Shown here piece after piece: positions 1 to 9,295 of a DNA stretch of 64,000 nucleotides; within the stretch, counting starts at the first letter, position 1; every line of letters starts with the position of its first letter. The stretch comes from Oceanicella sp. SM1341 (GTDB lineage Bacteria > Pseudomonadota > Alphaproteobacteria > Rhodobacterales > Rhodobacteraceae). Position numbers and translations under genes: made by a program. The notes beneath the pieces are model-generated. The model ran no database searches, was not told where the DNA came from, and saw nothing but the letters and a program-made list of their open reading frames with translations. Where the stretch lies: positions 62,001 to 126,000 of the forward strand of contig NZ_QRGC01000006.1 in assembly GCF_003448965.1 (NCBI RefSeq), given 5' to 3'.

Positions 1-1
1 G

Positions 2-319
2 CGCAAGGCCGACATCCTGTGGGGAGACCTGCGCTTCTCGGCCCGCGGCCGGCTGCGGGTGAACCAGCTCGGCCAGCCGGAGGGCGAGCTGGAGATCACC
101 GCGCAGAACTGGAAGCGCATGCTGCAGACCGCGGTGGAGGCCGGGCTGGTGCCGCGCGACCTCTACGGCACGCTGGAAGCCGGCCTCGGCGTGGTCGCCA
201 TGCTCTCGGGCGACCCCGACACGCTGCGCGCGCCGCTCACCTTCTCCGGCGGGCAGGTGCGCATCGGCCCGGTGCCACTGGGCGAGACACCGGTGCTCGA
301 CGTGCCGAACGCCGGCTGA
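2..319 (+). CDS. DUF2125-type protein, C-terminal fragment
   Basis: The window opens inside this gene; only about 105 C-terminal residues are visible, in the frame that reads RKADILWGDLRF at its start. The segment alternates beta-strand-like stretches and ends in a short polar tail. It matches my recollection of DUF2125 proteins, an uncharacterised family of probably exported or membrane-anchored alphaproteobacterial proteins. No catalytic motif is visible. It converges on the dehydrogenase gene that follows, with a 17-bp gap. The family call rests on overall resemblance to the C-terminal repeats only. Confidence 0.6.
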   Translation, partial: RKADILWGDLRFSARGRLRVNQLGQPEGELEITAQNWKRMLQTAVEAGLVPRDLYGTLEAGLGVVAMLSGDPDTLRAPLTFSGGQVRIGPVPLGETPVLDVPNAG

Positions 320-322
320 GCC

Positions 323-350
323 TCAGCAAAGATCGGTCAGCAAAGATCGG
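323..350. repeat. 14-bp perfect tandem duplication at a convergent gene end
   Basis: TCAGCAAAGATCGG occurs twice back to back (323-336 and 337-350). The second copy supplies the stop codon of the minus-strand dehydrogenase gene; the first lies just outside it. A recent strand-slippage duplication is the simplest reading. Confidence 0.85.
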
Positions 351-1287
351 GGGGCGTCTTCCCGGCAAAGAAGGCGTCGAGATTGTCGACCACCTTCATG
401 CCCATGGCGTGGCGCGTCTCGTCGGTGGCCGAGCCGAGATGCGGCAGCAGGCTCACCATCGGCAGGCCGGCGAGCTCGGGGTGCAGCTTCGGCTCGTTCT
501 CGAACACGTCGAGCCCGGCCCCGGCCAGCGCGCCCGCCTTCAGCGCCGCCACCAGCGCCGCCTCGTCCACCACCTCGCCGCGGGCGGTGTTGATGAGATG
601 CGCGGTGGGCTTCATCTTCGAGAGCGCCGCGGCGTCGATCAGGTGGCGGTTTTCCGCGCCGCCGGGCAGGTGGAGCGAGAGGAAATCGGCCGCGGCCAGC
701 ACCTCCTCCAGCGGCAGCTGCCGCGCGCCGGGAATGCCGGTCTCCGCCACTTTCGAGCGGTTGTGGAACACCACGTCCATGCCGAAGCCGTAATGCGCCC
801 GCCGGGCCATGGCGATGCCGATGCGCCCCATGCCGACGATGCCGATGGTCTTGCCCGTCACGTGGCTGCCGATGAGCTGGGTGGGGGTCCAGCCCTGCCA
901 CTTGCCGGCCCGCACCAGCGCCTCGCCCTCCGAGGCGCGGCGGGCGGACATCAGCAGCAGGGTCATGCCGATATCGGCGGTGGCATCGGTGAGCACGCCG
1001 GGGGTGTTGACCACCGAAAGCCCGGCCGCCTTCGCCGCCGCGAGGTCGATATGCGAGATGCCGACGCCGAAATTCCCGAGGATCTTCGCGCGGATGCCGG
1101 GCTTGAGCACCCCGGCGTCGAGCTTGTCGGTCACCGTGGTGAGGACGGCGTCGGCCCCCTCCAGCGCGGCGCGCAGCTCGGGCGCGGAGAGCGGCCGGTC
1201 ATCGGGGTTGAGGACGGCGTCGTAGCGCTCGGAGAGAACGGCTTCGACGGTGGCGGGCCAGCGGCGGGTGAGGACGATGCGTTTCAT
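337..1287 (-). CDS. D-isomer-specific 2-hydroxyacid dehydrogenase
   Basis: An NAD(P)-dependent oxidoreductase of about 316 residues that interconverts 2-oxoacids and D-2-hydroxyacids in the cytoplasm, probably of the glyoxylate/hydroxypyruvate reductase type. The Rossmann motif GMGRIG lies at residues 152-157. The family catalytic triad is visible as Arg236 (in NTARGE), Glu265 (in ENEP) and His283 (in PHLGS). I start it at MKRIVLTRRW; an upstream in-frame ATG adds only ten residues of low-complexity sequence. It reads in the same direction as the liu operon but is separated by 118 bp of GC-rich sequence, so it may be transcribed separately. The exact substrate cannot be read from sequence. 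Confidence 0.88.
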   Translation of the reverse strand: MKRIVLTRRWPATVEAVLSERYDAVLNPDDRPLSAPELRAALEGADAVLTTVTDKLDAGVLKPGIRAKILGNFGVGISHIDLAAAKAAGLSVVNTPGVLTDATADIGMTLLLMSARRASEGEALVRAGKWQGWTPTQLIGSHVTGKTIGIVGMGRIGIAMARRAHYGFGMDVVFHNRSKVAETGIPGARQLPLEEVLAAADFLSLHLPGGAENRHLIDAAALSKMKPTAHLINTARGEVVDEAALVAALKAGALAGAGLDVFENEPKLHPELAGLPMVSLLPHLGSATDETRHAMGMKVVDNLDAFFAGKTPPDLC

Positions 1288-1405
1288 GCCCGCCACTCTT
1301 CCCCGGCCGCCCCGCACCCGTCAAGCGCGCGCCGGCGTGACGGTGCCCGAGCCCGGGGGCCCGGGGGTGTCCGCCGGGCCGGCACCGCGCCAGGGCCCGG
1401 GCGCC

Positions 1406-2185
1406 TCAGGCCTTCCAGGAGGGCTTGCGCCGCGCGAGGAAGGCGCCCACGCCCTCCTGCGCCTCGGCACCTTCCCAGGTGTCGGCCAGGCGGCGGATGG
1501 TATCGTCGATCACCGCGTCGTCGATCACCGGGCCCAGCGAGCGGGCCAGCGCCTTGGAGGCGGCCACCGCCTCGGGCGCCACGGAGAGATAGGGCGCCAC
1601 CTCGGCCTCGATCGCGGCGTCCAGATCGGGGGCGGGCACCACGCGGCCCACCAGCCCCAGCGCCACCGCCTCCTCCGGGCCGAAGATGCGCGAGGACATG
1701 AACACCTGCCGCGCCCGGCCCTCGCCCATGCGGGCGATCACGTAGGGCGAGATGGTGGCCGGGATCAGCCCCAGCCGGGTCTCGGTGAAGCCGAAGCGCG
1801 CCTCCTCGGCCGCCACCACCATGTCGCAGACCGAGATCAGCCCCAGCCCGCCGCCATAGGCCGCGCCGTGCACCCGGGCGATGAGCGGCTTGGGCAGGTC
1901 GTTGAACGCGCCGAAGGTGCGGGCGAGGCGCCGGCCCTCCTTCTCGCGCTGCTTGCGCGAGGCGGCGAACTGCTCCTTCATCCAGGTGAGGTCGCCGCCG
2001 GCGCAGAAGCTCGCGCCCTCGCCGGCCAGCACCACCACGCGCACCGCGCTGTCCATGCCGAGGCTCTCGGCGGCGGAGGCGAGATCGGACATCATTTCCG
2101 CCGAGATGGCGTTGTGCTTGTCGGGCCGGGTGAGGGTGAGGGTGGCGACCCCGCGCGCATCGGTCTCGATGCGGATCGTGCTCAT
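1406..2185 (-). CDS. liuC: Methylglutaconyl-CoA hydratase (enoyl-CoA hydratase family)
   Basis: A 259-residue crotonase-fold protein. The CoA-binding/oxyanion segments are FCAGGDL (60-66) and GAAYGGGLGL (107-116), followed by TETRLGLIP with Glu135 in the usual catalytic region. Crotonases are hard to assign by sequence alone. The position inside the leucine-degradation operon, overlapping the lyase gene by 4 bp (ATGA), makes hydration of 3-methylglutaconyl-CoA to HMG-CoA the likely reaction. Length is normal for the family and the start at MSTIRIETD is fixed by the overlap. It is the last gene of the liu operon. Confidence 0.88.
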   Translation of the reverse strand: MSTIRIETDARGVATLTLTRPDKHNAISAEMMSDLASAAESLGMDSAVRVVVLAGEGASFCAGGDLTWMKEQFAASRKQREKEGRRLARTFGAFNDLPKPLIARVHGAAYGGGLGLISVCDMVVAAEEARFGFTETRLGLIPATISPYVIARMGEGRARQVFMSSRIFGPEEAVALGLVGRVVPAPDLDAAIEAEVAPYLSVAPEAVAASKALARSLGPVIDDAVIDDTIRRLADTWEGAEAQEGVGAFLARRKPSWKA

Positions 2186-3048
2186 GCGCGCGCCTCCTCG
2201 CTGCGCAGGGAGCGGGCGAATTGCGCCGCTTCCCCAAGCCGTTGCGCGTCGAGCCCGGTGGAGAGGCCGAGGCTTTCCATCAGGCCCTGCACCGCCTCGG
2301 TGGCCACATTGCCGCGCGCGCCGGGGGCATAGGGGCAGCCGCCCAGGCCACCCACCGCGGCGTCGAACACGCGCAGGCCGCGCTCCAGGCTCACGCGGAT
2401 GTTGTCGAGCGCGCGGCCCTTGGTGTCATGGTAATGGCCGGCGAGGCGCTCGGCCGGCAGCACGGCGAGCACGGCGTCGAGCATGGCGCCGATGCTCTCG
2501 GGCGTGCCGTGGCCGATGGTATCGCCCAGGCTCACCTCGTAGCAGCCCATCTCGGCCAGCGCTCCGGCCACGCGGGCCACGGCGGCGGGGGCCACCGGGC
2601 CGTCATAGGGGCAGTCGGTCACGCAGGAGACATAGCCGCGCACCGGCACGCCGGCGGCCAGTGCTGCCTCGGCCACCGGGCGGAAGCGCTCCAGGCTTTC
2701 CTCGACCGAGCAGTTGATGTTGGCGCGCGAGAACCCCTCGGAGGCGGCGCCGAACACCGCCACCTCGTCGGCCTTCGCCGCGAGCGCGCCCTCGAGCCCG
2801 CGCAGGTTGGGGGTGAGCACGGTGTAGGCCACGCCGGGGCGGCGGGCGATGGCGGCCATCACCTCGGCCGCGTCGGCCATCTGCGGCACCCATTTCGGCG
2901 AGACGAAGCTGGTGACCTCGATCTTGGCGAAGCCGCAGGCGCTCAGCATGTCGACCAGCGCCACCTTGTCGGCGGTGGCGATGGGGCGTTTCTCGTTCTG
3001 CAGCCCGTCGCGCGGGCCCATCTCGAACAGGGTGACGTCGCGGCTCAT
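2182..3048 (-). CDS. liuE: Hydroxymethylglutaryl-CoA lyase
   Basis: A 288-residue lyase that cleaves HMG-CoA to acetoacetate and acetyl-CoA, the last step of leucine catabolism. The N-terminal catalytic segment RDGLQNE is at residues 13-19, and the family signature GLGGCPYAPGA, with its active-site Cys, lies near residues 229-239. The start ATG at 3048 overlaps the stop of the biotin carboxylase gene (ATGA), and the stop overlaps the start of the hydratase gene, so the genes are translationally coupled. A longer in-frame extension upstream exists but is only the antisense-like continuation inside liuD. Confidence 0.94.
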   Translation of the reverse strand: MSRDVTLFEMGPRDGLQNEKRPIATADKVALVDMLSACGFAKIEVTSFVSPKWVPQMADAAEVMAAIARRPGVAYTVLTPNLRGLEGALAAKADEVAVFGAASEGFSRANINCSVEESLERFRPVAEAALAAGVPVRGYVSCVTDCPYDGPVAPAAVARVAGALAEMGCYEVSLGDTIGHGTPESIGAMLDAVLAVLPAERLAGHYHDTKGRALDNIRVSLERGLRVFDAAVGGLGGCPYAPGARGNVATEAVQGLMESLGLSTGLDAQRLGEAAQFARSLRSEEARA

Positions 3049-4994
3049 GCCTCGGGCTCCAGCCGCATCAGCAGGGCGCCGTCGGCCACCTGCGCGCCTT
3101 CGGCGACCAGCACCTCGGCGATGATGCCGTCGCGCGGCGCGGTGAGGGTGTGTTCCATCTTCATTGCCTCCAGAATGGCGAGCGGCCGGCCCTTCTCGAC
3201 CGTGGCGCCGGCGCGCACGCCCACATGTTTCACAAGGCCGGGCATCGGGGCCAGCACGGAATCGCCTCCCGCGCCGGCCTCCGCCGCGGCGGTGAGCGGG
3301 TCGGGCAGGGCAGCGTAGCAGGCGCGCCCGCCGCTCCACACGCTCACGCCCCCGGCATGGCGCAGGATGCGCACCGCCCGGCGGTGGCCGTCGATCTCGG
3401 CCTGGTCCGGGCCGGGCAGGGCGATGGCAAGGCGGTGGCCCGCCACCTCTGCCGTGAAGCGTCCCGGGCCCTCCACCTCGATGATGACCTCCACGGGCTC
3501 CGCGTCAACTATCAGCGCGACGCTGCGGCGCAGCGGCCCCCAGAGGGTGAAGCCCTGCCGGGGGGCGGGCGCCTCGAGCCCGGCGGCGCCGATGGCGGCG
3601 AGGGCGAGCAGCCAGGCCGGCGGCGGCCCCTCGGGCGGCAGCAGGGCGGCGAGATCGCGCTCGATGAGCCCGGTGTCGACCGCGCCGCGCCCGAAGCCTT
3701 CGTGGCGGGCGAGGGCGGCGAGGAAGGCGATGTTGGTCACCGTGCCGGCCACTTCCGTGGCGTCGAGCGCGCGGGCGAGGGCGGTGAGCGCGGTTTCCCG
3801 CGTCGGGCCGTGCACCACCAGCTTGGCGATCATCGGGTCATACCAGGGGCTGATCTCGTCGCCCGCGCGCACCCCGGTGTCGGCGCGCACGCCGGGCGGG
3901 AAGCGCAGGTGGGCGAGGCGGCCGGTGGCGGGCAGGAAGCCGCGGCCCGCGTCCTCGGCATAGAGCCGGGCCTCGAAGGCATGGCCGGTGAGGGTGATCT
4001 CGCCTTGCTCACGCGGCAGCGCCTCGCCGGAGGCGACGCGGATCTGCCATTCCACCAGGTCGAGCCCGGTCACCGCCTCGGTCACCGGGTGTTCCACCTG
4101 CAGGCGGGTGTTCATCTCCATGAACCAGAACCGGTCCGGGCGCAGGCCCTCGGAGCCGTCGACGATGAACTCGATGGTGCCGGCGCCGGAATAGCCGATG
4201 GCCTGTGCGGCGCGCACGGCGGCGGCGCCCATCGCCTCGCGCATCTCGGGGGTCATGCCGGGGGCGGGGGCCTCCTCGATCACCTTCTGGTGGCGGCGCT
4301 GCAGCGAACAGTCCCGCTCGCCGAGGTGCACCGCGTTGCCATGGCTGTCGCCGAAGACCTGGATCTCGATGTGCCGCGGGGCGGTGACGTATTTCTCTAT
4401 CAGCACCGCGGGGTCGCCGAAGGCGGCACTCGCCTCGCGCTGCGCGCCCTCGAGCGCGGCGGCGAAACCCTCGGGCGCGTCGACGCGGCGCATGCCCTTG
4501 CCGCCACCGCCGGCGCGCGCCTTCACCAGCACCGGGAAGCCGATGCGGGCGGCCTCGGCGGCGAGGAACTCCGGCTCCTGCCGTTCGCCGTGATAGCCGG
4601 GAACCACGGGCACGCCCGCCTCCTCCATCAGCCGCTTGGCGGCGTCCTTCAGCCCCATGGCGCGGATGGCCGCCGCCGAGGGGCCGATGAAGGTGAGGCC
4701 GGCCGCCTCCACCGCCTCCACGAAGCCGGGGTTTTCCGAGAGGAAGCCGTAGCCGGGGTGGATGGCATCCGCCCCCGCCGCCCGCGCCGCGGCGATCACG
4801 AGGTCGCCGCGCAGGTAGCTCTCGGCGGCGGGCGCGGGCCCGAGGCGCAGCGCCTCGTCGGCCATCTCCACGTGCAGGGCGGCCGCGTCGGCGTCCGAGT
4901 AGACCGCCACGGTGGCGATGCCGAGCCGGCGGGCGGTGGCGATGACACGGGTGGCAATCTCGCCGCGGTTGGCGATGAGGATCTTGCGGATCAT
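3045..4994 (-). CDS. liuD: Methylcrotonyl-CoA carboxylase, biotin-containing alpha subunit
   Basis: A 649-residue biotin-dependent carboxylase subunit. Residues 1 to about 450 form the biotin carboxylase/ATP-grasp part (glycine-rich loop KARAGGGGKGM near 158-168, then a QVEHPVTE segment). A middle linker domain follows, and a C-terminal biotinyl domain carries EAMKMEH with the biotinylated Lys at about 612. With the beta subunit it carboxylates 3-methylcrotonyl-CoA to 3-methylglutaconyl-CoA. It lies 10 bp downstream of the beta-subunit gene and overlaps liuE by 4 bp. The same architecture serves propionyl- and geranyl-CoA carboxylases; the operon context selects methylcrotonyl-CoA. Confidence 0.94.
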   Translation of the reverse strand: MIRKILIANRGEIATRVIATARRLGIATVAVYSDADAAALHVEMADEALRLGPAPAAESYLRGDLVIAAARAAGADAIHPGYGFLSENPGFVEAVEAAGLTFIGPSAAAIRAMGLKDAAKRLMEEAGVPVVPGYHGERQEPEFLAAEAARIGFPVLVKARAGGGGKGMRRVDAPEGFAAALEGAQREASAAFGDPAVLIEKYVTAPRHIEIQVFGDSHGNAVHLGERDCSLQRRHQKVIEEAPAPGMTPEMREAMGAAAVRAAQAIGYSGAGTIEFIVDGSEGLRPDRFWFMEMNTRLQVEHPVTEAVTGLDLVEWQIRVASGEALPREQGEITLTGHAFEARLYAEDAGRGFLPATGRLAHLRFPPGVRADTGVRAGDEISPWYDPMIAKLVVHGPTRETALTALARALDATEVAGTVTNIAFLAALARHEGFGRGAVDTGLIERDLAALLPPEGPPPAWLLALAAIGAAGLEAPAPRQGFTLWGPLRRSVALIVDAEPVEVIIEVEGPGRFTAEVAGHRLAIALPGPDQAEIDGHRRAVRILRHAGGVSVWSGGRACYAALPDPLTAAAEAGAGGDSVLAPMPGLVKHVGVRAGATVEKGRPLAILEAMKMEHTLTAPRDGIIAEVLVAEGAQVADGALLMRLEPEA

Positions 4995-5004
4995 GACGGC
5001 AACC

Positions 5005-6612
5005 TCACATGCGGAACACGCCGAAGCGCGTCTCTTCGATGGGGGCGTTCAGCGCGGCGGAGAGCGAGAGGGCCAGCACGTCGCGGCTGCGGCGCGGGTC
5101 GATGATGCCATCGTCCCAGAGCCGAGCCGAGGCGTAGAGCGGGTGGGACTGGCGGGCGAACATCTCCAGCGTCGGGGCCTTGAAGGCGGCCTCCTCCTCG
5201 GCCGACCAGGTGCCGCCCTTGCGCTCGATCCCCTCGCGGCGGACGGTGGCGAGCACGCCGGCCGCCTGCTCGCCGCCCATCACCGAGATGCGGCTGGTGG
5301 GCCAGGTCCACAGGAAGCGCGGCTGGTAGGCCCGGCCGGCCATGCCGTAGTTTCCCGCACCGAAGGAGCCGCCGACCAGCAGGGTGATCTTCGGCACCGC
5401 GGTGGTGGCGACGGCGGTGACCAGCTTGGCGCCGTGGCGGGCGATGCCCTCGGCCTCGTATTTCCGGCCCACCATGAAGCCGGTGATGTTCTGCAGGAAC
5501 ACCAGCGGGACATGCCGCTGCGAGCAGAGTTCGACGAAATGCGCCCCCTTCACCGCGCTCTCGGAGAACAGCACGCCGTTGTTGGCGATGATGCCCACCG
5601 GGCAGCCCTCGACATGGGCGAAACCGCAGACCAGCGTGGTGCCGAAGCGCGCCTTGAACTCGTCGAAGCGCGAGCCGTCGACCAGCCGGGCGATCACCTC
5701 GCGGATGTCGTAGGGGGTGCGCAGGTCGGCGGGCACCACGTCGAAGATCTCCGCCGGGTCGTAGAGCGGCGGCTCGGGCGCCTGCAGGGCGATGCGCGCG
5801 CCGGCCCCGGCGCCGAGGTTCGACACCGCCTGCCGGGCGAGGGCGAGGGCATGGGCATCGTCCTCGGCGAGGTAGTCGGCCACGCCGGAGAGCCGGGTGT
5901 GCACGTCGCCGCCGCCGAGATCCTCGGCGGTCACCACCTCTCCCGTTGCGGCCTTCACCAGCGGCGGGCCGGCGAGGAAGATGGTGCCCTGCTCGCGCAC
6001 GATGATTGTGACGTCGGACATGGCGGGCACATAGGCGCCGCCGGCGGTGCAGGAGCCCATGACCACGGCGATCTGGGCGATGCCGGCGGCCGACATGCGG
6101 GCCTGGTTGTAGAAGATGCGGCCGAAATGGTCGCGGTCGGGGAAGACCTCGTCCTGGTTGGGCAGGTTGGCGCCGCCGGAATCCACCAGGTAGACGCAGG
6201 GCAGGCGGTTCTCGGCGGCGATCTCCTGCGCGCGCAGGTGTTTCTTCACCGAGAGCGGGTAGTAGGTGCCGCCCTTCACCGTGGCGTCGTTGCACAGCAC
6301 CATCACCTCGCGGCCCGAGACCCGGCCGATGCCGGCGATGAGCCCGGCGCAGGGGGCGGCGCCGTCGTAGAGCCCGTGCGCCGCGGTGGCGCCGATCTCG
6401 AGGAAAGGGGAGCCGGGGTCGAGCAGGTTTGCCACGCGCTCGCGCGGGGGCATCTTGCCGCGCGCGACATGGCGGGCGCGCGGGCCCTCGCCGCCGCCCT
6501 CGGCCGCGAGGCGGGCGGCCTCGGCCACCTCGGCCAGCGCGGCCTCATGGGCGGCGCGGTTGGCCCGGGCGGCTTCCGAGCCCGGGGCAAAGGCGCTCTG
6601 CAGGACCGCCAT
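5005..6612 (-). CDS. liuB: Methylcrotonyl-CoA carboxylase, carboxyltransferase beta subunit
   Basis: A 535-residue carboxyltransferase subunit with the two crotonase-like halves expected for acyl-CoA carboxylases. Glycine-rich acyl-CoA-binding stretches such as [13 protein letters not shown] lie in the first half, and a biotin-contact region around [16 protein letters not shown] in the second. It transfers the carboxyl group from biotin on LiuD to 3-methylcrotonyl-CoA. Its ATG overlaps the liuA stop by one base (TGATG), which implies coupled translation, and liuD follows after 10 bp. Length and gene order are those of a standard bacterial liu operon. Confidence 0.94.
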   Translation of the reverse strand: MAVLQSAFAPGSEAARANRAAHEAALAEVAEAARLAAEGGGEGPRARHVARGKMPPRERVANLLDPGSPFLEIGATAAHGLYDGAAPCAGLIAGIGRVSGREVMVLCNDATVKGGTYYPLSVKKHLRAQEIAAENRLPCVYLVDSGGANLPNQDEVFPDRDHFGRIFYNQARMSAAGIAQIAVVMGSCTAGGAYVPAMSDVTIIVREQGTIFLAGPPLVKAATGEVVTAEDLGGGDVHTRLSGVADYLAEDDAHALALARQAVSNLGAGAGARIALQAPEPPLYDPAEIFDVVPADLRTPYDIREVIARLVDGSRFDEFKARFGTTLVCGFAHVEGCPVGIIANNGVLFSESAVKGAHFVELCSQRHVPLVFLQNITGFMVGRKYEAEGIARHGAKLVTAVATTAVPKITLLVGGSFGAGNYGMAGRAYQPRFLWTWPTSRISVMGGEQAAGVLATVRREGIERKGGTWSAEEEAAFKAPTLEMFARQSHPLYASARLWDDGIIDPRRSRDVLALSLSAALNAPIEETRFGVFRM

Positions 6613-7775
6613 CAGGAGGTGATCCGCATCAGCTCGCGGCCGCAGAGCATGCGGCGGATCTCCGAGGTGCCGGCGCCGATCTCCATCAGCTTCGCGTCGC
6701 GCATCAGCCGCGAGACCGGGCTTTCGTTCATGAAGCCGGCGCCGCCCATGGCCTGCACCGCCTGCACGGCCTGTTCCATCGCTCGCTCGGAGGCGTAGAG
6801 CACGCAGGCGGCGGCGTCCTGCCGGGTCACCTGCCCGCGGTCGCAGGCGCCGGCCACGGCATAGACATAGGCGCGGGAGGTGTTCATGGCGGTGTACATG
6901 TCGGCGATCTTGGCTTGCATGAGCTGGAAATCGCCGATCTTCTGGCCGAACTGCTTGCGCTCATGCATGTAGGGCATCACGTGGTCCATGCAGGCGGCCA
7001 TGATCCCGCAGCCGATGCCCGAGAGCACCACGCGCTCGTAGTCGAGCCCGGACATCAGCACGTTCACGCCGCGCCCCTCCTCGCCCAGCACGTTCTCGAA
7101 GGGGATCTCCACATCCTCGAAGATCAGCTCGGCGGTGTTGGAGCCGCGCATGCCCAGCTTGTCGAAATGCGGGCTGGTGGAGAAACCCTTCATGGTCTTC
7201 TCGACGATGAAGGCGGTGAGGCCGCGGGCGCCGGCCTCGGGGTCGGTCTTGGCGTAGACCACGAGCGTGTCGGCGTCCGGGCCGTTGGTGATCCAGTATT
7301 TCGTGCCGTTGAGCACGTAGCGGTCGTTCCGGCGCTCGGCGCGCAGGCGCATGGAGACCACGTCGGAGCCGGCACCGGCCTCGGACATCGCCAGCGCGCC
7401 CACGTGCTCGCCCGAGATCAGCCCCGGCAGGTATTTCCGCTTCTGCTCCTCCGAGCCGTTGAGGCGGATCTGGTTCACGCAGAGGTTGGAGTGCGCGCCG
7501 TAGGAGAGCGAGACCGAGGCCGAGGCGCGGGCGATCTCCTCCACCACCACCGTGTGGGCGAGATAGCCCATGCCGGCGCCGCCGTAGGCCTCGTCCACCG
7601 TCACGCCGAGGATGCCGAGCGCGCCCATCTCCTCCCACAGCTCGGGGGGAAAGGCGTTCGAGCGGTCGATCTCGGCGGCCATCGGCGCCACGCGCTCCTG
7701 CGCCCAGCGGTGCACGAGTTCGCGCAGGGCGGCGATGTCCTCGCCGAGGTCGAAGCTCATCGATGCGGTGAACAC
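6612..7775 (-). CDS. liuA: Isovaleryl-CoA dehydrogenase
   Basis: An acyl-CoA dehydrogenase of 387 residues, first committed enzyme of leucine degradation after the branched-chain oxoacid dehydrogenase. The substrate assignment is supported by Glu in [11 protein letters not shown] (about residue 247), the position that carries the catalytic base in isovaleryl-CoA dehydrogenases. The C-terminal site used by medium-chain enzymes reads GAGFMNE, without that base. I choose the GTG start at 7775: GGGGAGGA lies 5 bases upstream of it, whereas the upstream ATG at 7790 lies within that Shine-Dalgarno region. An internal ATG at 7760 is an alternative. First gene of the liu operon. Confidence 0.93.
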   Translation of the reverse strand: MFTASMSFDLGEDIAALRELVHRWAQERVAPMAAEIDRSNAFPPELWEEMGALGILGVTVDEAYGGAGMGYLAHTVVVEEIARASASVSLSYGAHSNLCVNQIRLNGSEEQKRKYLPGLISGEHVGALAMSEAGAGSDVVSMRLRAERRNDRYVLNGTKYWITNGPDADTLVVYAKTDPEAGARGLTAFIVEKTMKGFSTSPHFDKLGMRGSNTAELIFEDVEIPFENVLGEEGRGVNVLMSGLDYERVVLSGIGCGIMAACMDHVMPYMHERKQFGQKIGDFQLMQAKIADMYTAMNTSRAYVYAVAGACDRGQVTRQDAAACVLYASERAMEQAVQAVQAMGGAGFMNESPVSRLMRDAKLMEIGAGTSEIRRMLCGRELMRITS

Positions 7776-7792
7776 GGCATTCCTCCCCATGA

Positions 7793-7839
7793 TTCGTTTT
7801 GTGTAAAAGTGAACGCGTGTTCAGTTATACGCAAACGAA
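7793..7839 (-). promoter_or_regulatory. Candidate two-layer operator upstream of the liu operon
   Basis: The 72-bp gap before liuA is AT-richer than its surroundings and contains two nearly concentric inverted repeats: TGAAC-GCGT-GTTCA (7810-7823) inside TTCGTTT (7793-7799)/AAACGAA (7833-7839). It sits 18-64 bases upstream of the GTG start, where a promoter and a repressor site would be expected. No liu regulator gene is present in the window, so the cognate protein is unknown. Confidence 0.45.
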
Positions 7840-7847
7840 AACCGCCC

Positions 7848-8450
7848 TCAGCCCACCACGCGGCAGGTGAGGTTGATGCGCCCCGGGGCGGGCAGGAGGG
7901 TGGAGCTGCCGGGCAGGATGCGCGAGATGCCGTGATGGGCGAGGCGCGAGGGGCCGGTGAGCAGCAGCGCGTCGCCGCTGGCGAGGTCGATACGGTCGGT
8001 CCGGCCACCGCGGGTCTCGGCGCCGATGCGGAACACGCCGGTGTCGCCGAGCGAGAGCGACAGCACGGGGGCGGAGAAATCCGCCTCGTCGCGGTCCTGG
8101 TGCAGGCCCATGCGGGCGCCGGGGTCGTACCAGTTCACCAGGCAGCAGTCCGGCGGGGCGGGCCAGCCGGAGATCGCCTCCCAGGCGGCGGCGACGGTGG
8201 GGGGCAGCGGCGGCCAGGGCATGCCGTCGGGGTGGCGGGGCTCGTAGCGGTAGCCGCGCCGGTCCGACACCCAGCCGCAGCGGCCGGCCGAGGTCATGCG
8301 CACCGACAGCGGCAGGCCCCGGCGGGTGACCGGGGTGAACAGCGGCGCCGCGGCCACCACGGCGCGGATCTCCTCCACCAGCCGCTCCTGCGCCTCGCGG
8401 CTGAGGAAGCCGCGGAACCAGAGCGCGCCGCGGACGGAGATCGGGCTCAC
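7848..8450 (-). CDS. AlkB-family Fe(II)/2-oxoglutarate dioxygenase
   Basis: A 200-residue protein with the dioxygenase iron-binding facial triad: His117-x-Asp119 in LHQDRDE and a distal His172 in AHHGIS. The 2-oxoglutarate-binding RINLTCR segment supplies Arg191 and Arg197. This matches AlkB enzymes that demethylate alkylated bases (1-methyladenine, 3-methylcytosine). Its ATG overlaps the stop of the MBL hydrolase gene by 4 bp, so it is the distal gene of the ABC/CNB/MBL operon rather than part of an adaptive-response cluster with ada. Whether that linkage is functional or incidental is not visible. Confidence 0.88.
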   Translation of the reverse strand: MSPISVRGALWFRGFLSREAQERLVEEIRAVVAAAPLFTPVTRRGLPLSVRMTSAGRCGWVSDRRGYRYEPRHPDGMPWPPLPPTVAAAWEAISGWPAPPDCCLVNWYDPGARMGLHQDRDEADFSAPVLSLSLGDTGVFRIGAETRGGRTDRIDLASGDALLLTGPSRLAHHGISRILPGSSTLLPAPGRINLTCRVVG

Positions 8451-9295
8451 AACTCCAGCTCCATCCCGTCGCGCGCGAACTGCCAGCGCACCGGTGCGGC
8501 GGCGAGGGCGAGGGCGGCGGCATCCAGCATCTCGTCGGTGGAATGGGGGGAGTGGTGGACGAGCAGGGTCTGCTTCACGGCGGCGGCCTCGGCCACCTTC
8601 AGCCCGACTTCCCAGGTGGAATGGCCCCAGCCGCGGCGCAGCGGGTACTCGGCGTTGGAATAGGCGGCATCGTAGAGCATCAGGTCGGCGCCGCGGGCCA
8701 TGGCGATGACCTGGGCGTCGATCTCCGGCACGCCGTGCTCATGGTCGGTGACCGAGACGATCACCCGCCCGCCGAGCTCGATGCGGAAGCCGGTGCAGCC
8801 GCCGGGGTGGTTGAGCGGGAAGGTCTGCACCCGGGCGCCGCCGATCTCGGAGCGCGGCTCGAGCTGGCACAGCGGCAGGCGGTACTTGTCGGGGATGCGG
8901 ATGGGCCAGAGCGGCGGGCCATAGAGCCGCTCCAGCGCCTCGCGCACCGTGCCGGGCTCCTGGCCGGTCCAGATGGTCACCTCGGACTGGCCGGTGACCA
9001 GCGGCATGAAGAAGCCCAGGCCGATCAGGTGGTCGAAATGGCTGTGGCTTAGCAGGATGTCGGTGCGCGCCTTCGGGGCGGAAAGCATGGACTGGCCGAG
9101 CCCGCGCAGGCCCGAGCCGCAGTCGATCACCAGTCCCTTGCCCTCCGGCCCGACGAGCTCGAAGCAGGTCGTGTCGCCGCCGTAGCGGCGCATCGCGGGG
9201 TCGGGCACGGGCAGGGAGCCGCGGCAACCCCAGACCCGCAGGCGCACCGGGCCCGGCTTCGACTGTCCGCTGGTTCCGGCGCTTTCCTGGCTCAT
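8447..9295 (-). CDS. MBL-fold metallo-hydrolase, possibly a phosphodiesterase
   Basis: A 282-residue metallo-beta-lactamase-fold protein. The metal-binding HSHFDH motif is at residues 84-89, with later candidate ligands in NHPGG, VTDHEHG and YDAAYS. The opening RVWGCRGSLPVP followed by a GGDTTCFE strand is typical of the MBL branch with nucleotide or cyclic-phosphate phosphodiesterase members, but the substrate cannot be read from sequence. It overlaps the cyclic-nucleotide-binding gene upstream and alkB downstream by 4 bp each. The context suggests it could act on the ligand of the neighbouring CNB protein; that is an inference. No signal peptide is visible. Confidence 0.82.
   Translation of the reverse strand: MSQESAGTSGQSKPGPVRLRVWGCRGSLPVPDPAMRRYGGDTTCFELVGPEGKGLVIDCGSGLRGLGQSMLSAPKARTDILLSHSHFDHLIGLGFFMPLVTGQSEVTIWTGQEPGTVREALERLYGPPLWPIRIPDKYRLPLCQLEPRSEIGGARVQTFPLNHPGGCTGFRIELGGRVIVSVTDHEHGVPEIDAQVIAMARGADLMLYDAAYSNAEYPLRRGWGHSTWEVGLKVAEAAAVKQTLLVHHSPHSTDEMLDAAALALAAAPVRWQFARDGMELEL

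Noticed and set aside
1288-1405. Intrinsic terminator after liuC
   Set aside because: The gap holds several GC-rich repeats but I could not define a single clean stem-loop or a T-run.
3150-5105. Very long open frames on the strand opposite liuD, liuB and most other genes
   Set aside because: They mirror the high-GC codon bias of the real genes, give Arg/Ala/Gly/His-rich low-complexity proteins, and have no recognisable domains or ribosome-binding sites.
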